Source: Actinomycetota bacterium (lineage in GTDB: Bacteria; Acidobacteriota; Blastocatellia; Chloracidobacteriales; Chloracidobacteriaceae). From it: 11,101 nt of DNA. Below the pieces are notes generated by a model. The model was not told the origin of the DNA. It was given only the letters and a program-made list of their open reading frames with translations, and searched no databases. This document shows positions 5,551 to 11,101 of this stretch, in pieces (the stretch's first letter is position 1; every line of letters starts with the position of its first letter). Both the position numbers and the translations under genes were made by a program. Location of the stretch: contig JAAFHI010000046.1 of the NCBI GenBank assembly GCA_013298335.1, positions 1-11,101 of the forward strand, read 5' to 3'.

Positions 5551-6309
5551 ATGAAAGTCAAAGTTCTTCCGAGCATTACCGACCCACGCAGTCAGTTGCT
5601 CATTTCCTTTCTGGTCAACGACCGGCTGTCGATTGACGCGGGGGCGCTGGCGTTCCATCTCACCGGAGAGCAACTGCTGGCGGTCAACGACATCCTGCTC
5701 ACCCATGTCCATCTCGACCACATCGCTTCCCTGCCCTTCATCTTTTCGGAAATGTTCACCGATATCGTGAAGCCGGTGAAAGTCCACGCTTCCGCCGCCG
5801 ATATCGACCGCCTGATGGCCCATGTGTTCAACAACGTCATCTGGCCGAATTTCACGAAAATCAGGAATGCCCACGGGGACCTGCTCGAATTCGTTCCGTT
5901 TCAACACAACGTGCCATTCGAACTGACCGGGCTCACCTGCACCGCCGTTCCGGTCACCCATACCGTCGAAACCTGCGGGGTCGTGCTTCAGGACGACCAC
6001 TCGTGCGTGGCATTTACGTCCGACACCGGGGTCACCGATGCCTTCTGGCACCATCTGAACCAGCTCGACCGGCTCGACGCGGTGTTCGTGGACGTGGCGT
6101 TCGACAATGCCCTGGAAGGCGTCGCCAATGCCTCGCAGCACCTCACGCCCCGACTGCTCGTCGAGGAATTGAAGAAACTTCACCGCCCGACCCAGATTCT
6201 GGCCGTCAATCTGAAACCCGTTTGTCGGGAGATTGTCACGGCGGAAGTCAACGCACTCGGATTGCCGAACGTGCATGTGGCGCACCTCGACGTCGAATAC
6301 TCGTGGTAA
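5551..6309 (+). CDS. Class II-type 3',5'-cyclic-nucleotide phosphodiesterase (metallo-beta-lactamase fold)
   Basis: This 252-residue cytoplasmic protein belongs to the metallo-hydrolase group that cleaves cyclic AMP or cyclic GMP to the 5' nucleotide. Visible motifs are the N-terminal strand SFLVNDRLSIDAGA, the metal site THVHLDHIAS (H52, H54, D56, H57), FNNVIWPNFTKI (93-104), VTHTVE (H137), FTSDTGVTDAFW (D158) and SQHLTPRLL (H197). The family's late motif His-x-Lys-Pro, from memory HVKP or HLKP, reads NLKP here: N220 (codon AAT, 6208-6210) replaces the expected His. Activity or metal use may therefore be altered. A GGAGG (5535-5539) 11 bases before the ATG supports the start. The gene lies 85 bp before an adenylate cyclase on the same strand, so the two probably form an operon making and removing one messenger. 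Confidence 0.85.
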   Translation: MKVKVLPSITDPRSQLLISFLVNDRLSIDAGALAFHLTGEQLLAVNDILLTHVHLDHIASLPFIFSEMFTDIVKPVKVHASAADIDRLMAHVFNNVIWPNFTKIRNAHGDLLEFVPFQHNVPFELTGLTCTAVPVTHTVETCGVVLQDDHSCVAFTSDTGVTDAFWHHLNQLDRLDAVFVDVAFDNALEGVANASQHLTPRLLVEELKKLHRPTQILAVNLKPVCREIVTAEVNALGLPNVHVAHLDVEYSW

Positions 6310-6394
6310 AGCGATAATTCCGATTCGACCGAACCCGGACCGATGGCGGTCGTAAGACACACTTCCCAGTTTTTGGATCAGCGAGAAGCGACCG

Positions 6395-8530
6395 ATGGCG
6401 GAAAGTATTCCAAAGCTCGTAATTACCGCGCCGAATGGCGAGAAAATGAATTTCGATTGCCAATCCTCTCCGATTCTCATCGGACGAGCGACGACCAGCG
6501 GAATTGTCATTTCCGACGAGCGCGCCTCGCGCTCGCACGCCCAGGTCGAGCACATTGACGGCAAGTACTACGTCAGCGACCTCAACAGCCGGAACGGAAC
6601 GCTCCATAACGGCGTCGATCTCGGGCGCAGCGGTCGGGTCGAACTCAACGACGGCGACGAAATCCGGATCGGCGCCTACCTCATCACGTTCACGGAACCG
6701 GTCAAGCAGGTTCAGGTCGATTACGACGACAAACCGATTACCGGGACCGTCATGCTCCAGAACGCCGCCGACCTCCTGAAGCCGCTCAGTCTGCGGGCAT
6801 CGGGTGACGACGTCTCGAAGCTGTCGAGCGCGGGCATGCCCGCCGTCCGGCTCGACGGCAAGAATGCCGTCCCGGAAGCGCTGGCGACCGAACTCGAAAC
6901 CCTCAACAAGCGCAGTCGCATCCTCGGATTTTTCTATGACCTGAACAAACTGCTCGCCCGGGAATACGACGTCGAGAAAATCTATTCCACCGTGGCGGAT
7001 CAGATTTTCAAGGCCACCAATGCCGGGCGGGTGATGTTCGCGAAGCTGGACGAGGACGATCTTCCGGCCATCGAATGGGGCCGTTACCGCGACGACGGGG
7101 CGAAAATGGCCTACGCCGGCATTCCGGTCAGCCGGACGGTCATCCGCAAGGTGATTCGCGAACAGGTCTCGCTGCTCTGCGTGGACGCCATGAGCGACGC
7201 CAGCCTCAAGAATCAGGCGACCTTCCGGCTCGGCAGCATCCGTTCCCTGATGTGCGTGCCGATGCTCGGGCAGGAACAATCCGTGCTCGGCGCGATTTAC
7301 GTGGACCGGACCGAGGTCTTCGGCTTTTCCGACGATGACGTGAACTTTCTCACGGTCGTCGCCTCGAACGTCGCGCTCACGCTTGAAAACATCCTCGCTC
7401 ACGAAAAACTGCTCCACGACGCCGAAGCCCGCGCGGCCTACCGCCGGTTCCTTCCGCAACACGTCGTGGACCAGATCATGGCCGACCCCGACAGCCTCCA
7501 GCTTGGCGGCATCAATCAGGTCGTGACGATCATGTTCGCCGATATCCGCGGCTTCACGACCCTTTCCGAACGCAAAAAGCCGCAGGAAATCGTCGAGTTG
7601 CTGAATACCTACTTCGAACGCGCGGCCCAGGCGATCTTCAACCACCAGGGGTCGCTCGACAAGTTCATCGGCGACGGCATCATGGCGCTGTTCGGCGCGC
7701 CCAAGCCGAGCGAACGCGACCCGATCAACGCGGTTCAGGCCGCAATCGCCTTGCAGGACGTCGTCCACAGCGTCAACGAAGACCTGAAATCGCAGGGAAT
7801 CGACCCGATCAGCGTCGGTATCGGCATCAACACCGGCGAAGTCACCGCCGGTTACATCGGCTCGAAGCTCCGAACCGACTACACCGTCATCGGCGACAAC
7901 GTGAATCTCGCCGCCCGGCTCGAATCCAATGCCAAGCCCGGACAGATTCTGCTCGGTGAAAACACCTACCGGGCCATTCAGTCGTTACTTGAGAAAGACG
8001 AAGCGCGTCTGCCCGAAGAAAAAGAATTCGCCATTCTCCCGATGGGAGATCTCAAGGTGAAAGGCAAGCTGGAGGCGGTGCAGGTCTATCAGGTCGTGTG
8101 GAATGTCACTGATGACAGCCAGACCCAGATCGAAGCCCTCAAGGAATCGGGTACGGCGGCGATCGTTTACACCGCGACCGGTTCGCTGGCTGGTAGTCCG
8201 CCTTCCGGCGAAACCGTGTCGCAGACCCAGATCAAGTGGGAAAAAATCCGGCGTGAACCGCGCCGCGGCCTTGCCGTCAAGGTGCTGGTGACCGGCGTCG
8301 ATCTGAACGGCGAATCGTTTGAGGACGAAGTCGTCACCGAAGACGTCAGCAAATCGGGGGCGTGTCTCTGCCTGAAACGGTCCATGCCCATTCCCTCGAC
8401 GATTTCAATTCGCGCCGCGAGCGGAAAGTGGCGTTCGGAAGCCGTGATTCGTTCCATCGCCCGCGCCCATCGCGGCTACCTCACCGGCGTCGAGTTTCCG
8501 GGCGGCGGCCCGGATTGGGATGCCTCGTAA
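6395..8530 (+). CDS. FHA-GAF-adenylate cyclase (class III)-PilZ four-domain protein
   Basis: The 711-residue soluble protein starts with an FHA domain (about 1-100; G30 R31, S45-H48, N67 G68 T69) for phosphothreonine peptides. A linker leads to a GAF-like sensor (about 190-335), then a class III cyclase domain (about 373-530) and a PilZ domain (about 616-705). The cyclase keeps metal ligands D383 (MFADIRGFT) and D427 (DKFIGDGIMALFG), base-selecting K423 and T497 (DYTVIGD), and N504 and R508 (NLAARLE). K plus T predicts ATP as substrate rather than GTP. The PilZ part has both c-di-GMP motifs, RRxxR-type RREPRR (619-624) and DVSKSG (650-655). The product is thus a predicted cAMP synthase with phosphoprotein, small-ligand and c-di-GMP inputs. 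SQTQI occurs twice in the linker before PilZ (575-579, 609-613). The ribosome site is weak. The phosphodiesterase upstream is its likely antagonist. Confidence 0.92.
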   Translation: MAESIPKLVITAPNGEKMNFDCQSSPILIGRATTSGIVISDERASRSHAQVEHIDGKYYVSDLNSRNGTLHNGVDLGRSGRVELNDGDEIRIGAYLITFTEPVKQVQVDYDDKPITGTVMLQNAADLLKPLSLRASGDDVSKLSSAGMPAVRLDGKNAVPEALATELETLNKRSRILGFFYDLNKLLAREYDVEKIYSTVADQIFKATNAGRVMFAKLDEDDLPAIEWGRYRDDGAKMAYAGIPVSRTVIRKVIREQVSLLCVDAMSDASLKNQATFRLGSIRSLMCVPMLGQEQSVLGAIYVDRTEVFGFSDDDVNFLTVVASNVALTLENILAHEKLLHDAEARAAYRRFLPQHVVDQIMADPDSLQLGGINQVVTIMFADIRGFTTLSERKKPQEIVELLNTYFERAAQAIFNHQGSLDKFIGDGIMALFGAPKPSERDPINAVQAAIALQDVVHSVNEDLKSQGIDPISVGIGINTGEVTAGYIGSKLRTDYTVIGDNVNLAARLESNAKPGQILLGENTYRAIQSLLEKDEARLPEEKEFAILPMGDLKVKGKLEAVQVYQVVWNVTDDSQTQIEALKESGTAAIVYTATGSLAGSPPSGETVSQTQIKWEKIRREPRRGLAVKVLVTGVDLNGESFEDEVVTEDVSKSGACLCLKRSMPIPSTISIRAASGKWRSEAVIRSIARAHRGYLTGVEFPGGGPDWDAS

Positions 8531-8558
8531 ATCGGTAAAAAGTTCCTGACCGGACTCG

Positions 8559-8588
8559 CGCCCGCCCGTTCCTGCGGCGGGCGTTTTT
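8559..8588 (+). terminator. Intrinsic terminator after the cyclase gene
   Basis: CGCCCGCC (8559-8566) pairs perfectly with GGCGGGCG (8576-8583) across a 9-nt loop, followed by TTTTT (8584-8588). It lies 28 bases after the cyclase stop and just before the stop of the convergent M48 gene. The T tract shows that it serves the + strand. Confidence 0.85.
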
Positions 8589-8604
8589 GCGCGCGCAAGG
8601 CAGG

Positions 8605-10506
8605 TTACGGTTTGGTGTAAATGACCGAATCCGAAATGAACCGGAATTTTTCGGAGAGCCAGCGGGACTCGTCGTTCAGGATGTAGATGAGAACCCGGAA
8701 AGGATATTCGACAGTATCCGCCACCAGTGAAAGAACCCGCGTTTCGGAGGCCGAGCGGTTGAGGTGAAACCAGGAGATGTCGGGTTCGATTCCCAGAATG
8801 AACAGCGGATATTCCGGCAGGTAGCGCACATCCTTGCGCGCTAGTCGGATGGTCCGGATGCCTTCGATGGCAGCAAACTGCCGGTACAGCGGGGAAAGCG
8901 TCGCCGGATCGAGGCGGTGCGCCGAAAGTTCGTCTTCCTGGGTCATCTCGCGGCGTTCCCGCGCCGCCAGATTGAGCAGGTCCTGGTGGCGGCGCGCGCG
9001 CAGCCGATAGGTCTCGGCTTCGACCTCCCTGCCCTGCTCCATGAAATACCCGAAAAGGGTCCGGCAGACGTCCATCGTCGCTTCGGAGTCGGCCTTCATT
9101 GCCTTTTCAAGATGCGCCACGCCCGCATCGTCCTTGCGTTCCAGCAGAATCAGACCCAGATGAAAATTCGCATTGGCCTGATCGGGGTGGCGGGAGAGCA
9201 CGTCGCGCAGCACCGGCTCGATTTCCTCGGCGGTTCGAAACTCGATGGTCAGCGAAGCCAGCTTGAACAGATCTTCATCCCCGAGAGATTCCCGATCGAG
9301 GGCTTCGAGTCGTTTCAGATCGACTTTGGCCTCGGCGGCATACTGGTAGCGTTCCTGCCAGCGGGGCTGAATGTTTCGCTGCCATTCGGTATCGAAAAAA
9401 TTCAACTGCGAATTCAGAATCGGGCCGAGAAACGCCTCTCCGGCGCTGAACTTCACGGTCGGCGGAACATAGTCCACGCGCCGTTCCTCGGCCTGACGGA
9501 ACGATTCCGGCACATATCCGAGAGCCACCAGCCGGTCGGTCAGACAGGGATGCGTATCGGCGTATCCGGTTTCGGCCATCAGCGCCGATTCAAGGGATCG
9601 GGAAATTCGTTCGGACGTAATCCAGTGCTGGTACGCCACGTTCATGCCGGAAAAGACCCCTCCCACGGGGTGCGGAATGTCATCCGCCTTCTTGAGAACT
9701 TCAGACCAGTAGGCGTCTTCGTAAAACGGCGCCTTGATGGCGGTTTCAATCAGGGCTTCGGAAGCCGGAAGTTTCCCCACCATATCCGCCGCCGCCCGAT
9801 CCGCTTCGTATTCCTGCATCCGGGCGAGGACAAAGGTATAGGCGTTGAACATCGGGGCATACCAGTTCAGAAACCGCCGGAACAGGCCGTATCCGAAGCG
9901 ATCCTCTTCCTCGACGTGGTACTGGAGCGCCCCCCAGGTCGTGCGAAGCCGGTAGATCCAGGCGGTGAACCCGCCGTGATTGCCCGAGATGTGTCCGAGT
10001 TCATGCGCCAGAACGGCCTTGAAATGGTCTTGTGACAGGGCATGAAGCAGGGGAAGCCCGATGACGAGATAGTTGGTGGTCCAGCCGAGAATCCCCAGTT
10101 TCGGAATCTGAACGATGCCGGCATTGAAATCATTGTCGAGCAGGACGCGATGAACGCGCGGCGATTCCAGCTTTTCCTCGGCTTCCCGCAGGAAATCGAA
10201 AAACTTGGGCGCCTGACGACGGGTCAGTTCCCGACCTTGCGGTACGGGAAGCTTCACCCAGAGCAGCCGACAGAGAAAGCCAATGAAGAGCACCAGCGGA
10301 ATGGCCAGCTTTGCCAGGAGCACGATTGCCCCGCGGGTAAAAAACAGCAGCGTGGCCAGGAGTCCGACAATGGCGAGGATGATTCCGGCGATGAAGCCGT
10401 ATCCGAGAGCCGCCAGCAGGACGACCCGAACCCGGTAGGCACCGGGATTTTCACGGGCGAAGATTTCCAGTTGGCGAACCTTCGCCTCAAACTGAGTCTG
10501 GGTCAT
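8605..10506 (-). CDS. Membrane-anchored M48-family zinc metallopeptidase with TPR-like C-terminal half
   Basis: The 633-residue protein has two hydrophobic segments (about 28-56 and 60-84) that anchor it in the inner membrane, like HtpX. Next comes an M48 catalytic domain with the zinc motif HELGH (168-172, catalytic E169) and the downstream ligand region EYEADRAAAD (232-241), where E232 is the likely third ligand. The active-site set is complete. The second half is unlike HtpX. Helical repeats around 405-500 (FHLGLILLERKDDAGVAHLEKAM) look like TPR units, and a final domain of about 110 residues is unrecognised. The protein is about twice the length of HtpX. Its probable job is quality control of membrane or envelope proteins, with the TPR-like part binding substrate or partner. 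It lies downstream of phoH but behind that gene's terminator, so it probably has its own promoter. The ribosome site before the ATG is weak. Confidence 0.88.
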   Translation of the reverse strand: MTQTQFEAKVRQLEIFARENPGAYRVRVVLLAALGYGFIAGIILAIVGLLATLLFFTRGAIVLLAKLAIPLVLFIGFLCRLLWVKLPVPQGRELTRRQAPKFFDFLREAEEKLESPRVHRVLLDNDFNAGIVQIPKLGILGWTTNYLVIGLPLLHALSQDHFKAVLAHELGHISGNHGGFTAWIYRLRTTWGALQYHVEEEDRFGYGLFRRFLNWYAPMFNAYTFVLARMQEYEADRAAADMVGKLPASEALIETAIKAPFYEDAYWSEVLKKADDIPHPVGGVFSGMNVAYQHWITSERISRSLESALMAETGYADTHPCLTDRLVALGYVPESFRQAEERRVDYVPPTVKFSAGEAFLGPILNSQLNFFDTEWQRNIQPRWQERYQYAAEAKVDLKRLEALDRESLGDEDLFKLASLTIEFRTAEEIEPVLRDVLSRHPDQANANFHLGLILLERKDDAGVAHLEKAMKADSEATMDVCRTLFGYFMEQGREVEAETYRLRARRHQDLLNLAARERREMTQEDELSAHRLDPATLSPLYRQFAAIEGIRTIRLARKDVRYLPEYPLFILGIEPDISWFHLNRSASETRVLSLVADTVEYPFRVLIYILNDESRWLSEKFRFISDSVIYTKP

Positions 10507-10526
10507 GGCAAGAAAGTCATCCGTCG

Positions 10527-10569
10527 AAAAATCGGGCGCACGCCCGGAATATATGGATAGGCGTGCGCC
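10527..10569 (-). terminator. Intrinsic terminator of phoH
   Basis: GGCGCACGCC (10535-10544) and GGCGTGCGCC (10560-10569) are perfect complements with a 15-nt loop. Read on the minus strand the stem is followed within three bases by TTTTT (10531-10527). It starts 17 bases after the phoH stop and separates phoH from the M48 gene. Confidence 0.8.
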
Positions 10570-10585
10570 GCGACCGGATGAAACC

Positions 10586-11101
10586 TTACACTCCGGGGGG
10601 TGGTTGTCCCGCCCGTTCGTATGCCTGAACGATGAGTTGCACCAGCCGGTGCCGGACCACGTCGCGGGCCGTGAAGTGAATGATGTCGATGCCCTCGATG
10701 TCTTCGAGAATGCGCTGCGCCTCGATGAGACCCGACACCCGTCCGTTCGGCAGGTCGATCTGCGTCGCGTCGCCGGTAATCGCCGCGCGCGAGTTGTGCC
10801 CGATGCGCGTGAGGAACATTTTCATCTGCTCGGACGTGGTGTTCTGCGCCTCGTCTAGGATAATAAAGGCATCCGATAAAGTCCGGCCCCGCATGAACGC
10901 CAGCGGGGCGATTTCGATGATCCGCTTTTCGAGCATCTTTCCGATCTTGTCGGGATCGGCGAGATCGAAGAGGGCGTCATACAGTGGCCGCAGATAGGGA
11001 TCGACCTTGTCCTGAAGGTCGCCGGGCAGAAAGCCGAGTTTTTCCCCGGCTTCGACCGCCGGTCGGGTCAGCACGATCCGCGAAACCTTTTTCGTCCAGA
11101 G
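10586..11101 (-). CDS. phoH: PhoH-family ATPase, C-terminal part (gene runs off the window)
   Basis: The last 171 residues of a PhoH/PhoL-like P-loop ATPase are present. The frame is open to the window edge and begins [20 protein letters not shown], so the GTG at 11074 is internal. Diagnostic stretches are [19 protein letters not shown] (11-29), the Walker B and following [13 protein letters not shown] (77-89, acidic D83 E84), [21 protein letters not shown] and a C-terminal [13 protein letters not shown]. The Walker A motif lies outside the window. Proteins of this group are cytoplasmic, RNA-linked ATPases, often encoded beside the ybeY rRNA-maturation gene, which could follow outside the window but is not seen. 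A terminator hairpin follows directly. The opposite-strand open frames here are shadows. Confidence 0.95.
   Translation of the reverse strand, partial: LWTKKVSRIVLTRPAVEAGEKLGFLPGDLQDKVDPYLRPLYDALFDLADPDKIGKMLEKRIIEIAPLAFMRGRTLSDAFIILDEAQNTTSEQMKMFLTRIGHNSRAAITGDATQIDLPNGRVSGLIEAQRILEDIEGIDIIHFTARDVVRHRLVQLIVQAYERAGQPPPGV

Noticed and set aside
6248..7768. Minus-strand open frame of 506 codons opposite the cyclase, and others like it at 483-1574, 1850-2914, 5413-6564 and 8917-10035
   Set aside because: All are antisense shadows of well-identified genes, caused by third-position G/C bias.

Overview
The window is GC-rich, densely coded and bacterial, with no rRNA, tRNA, insertion sequence or CRISPR array. 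Its gene set (reversed hybrid histidine kinase, FHA/GAF/cyclase/PilZ protein, class II-type cyclic-nucleotide phosphodiesterase, membrane M48 peptidase with a TPR-like tail, PhoH) suggests a signalling-rich Gram-negative-type bacterium, such as a Myxococcota/Desulfobacterota-like, Acidobacteriota-like or other poorly cultured lineage. No marker fixes the phylum. The BchU-like methyltransferase recalls phototrophs but does not prove phototrophy.

Layout. 2-259 (+) is the 3' end of an unidentified gene, probably frameshifted near its end, followed by an intrinsic terminator at 301-348. 477-1625 (+) is a receiver-histidine kinase fusion. It converges on a BchU-like SAM methyltransferase at 1817-2887 (-). 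The gap between them is filled by a heptamer-based inverted repeat with a perfect 10-bp hairpin. Divergent from the methyltransferase is a 35-residue one-helix membrane protein at 3069-3176 (+), which ends at a 17-bp hairpin shared with the convergent gene at 3252-4853 (-).

That gene encodes a plasmid-type RepA of the RPA family. The 4854-5550 stretch upstream of it has the parts of an iteron-controlled replication origin: an AT-rich promoter with an inverted-repeat operator, eight tandem 16-bp iterons at 20-22-bp spacing, a second cluster of three, and an orphan copy close to the next gene. The flanking genes look chromosomal, so this is a secondary replicon, an integrated plasmid or a domesticated origin.

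Next comes a cyclic-nucleotide module on the + strand: a class II-type phosphodiesterase (5551-6309) and, 85 bp later, a four-domain FHA-GAF-adenylate cyclase-PilZ protein (6395-8530). One makes and the other destroys the same second messenger. The cyclase could in principle take input from phosphothreonine (FHA), a small ligand (GAF) and cyclic-di-GMP (PilZ). The module ends at a strong terminator (8559-8588). The right end holds two - strand genes, the M48 peptidase (8605-10506) and the C-terminal part of PhoH (10586 to the edge), separated by a phoH terminator.

Most notable are the cyclase/phosphodiesterase pair, the phosphodiesterase's His-to-Asn change at a likely metal-ligand position, the RepA/iteron origin in a chromosome-like setting, and the BchU homologue that keeps both BchU active-site residues.
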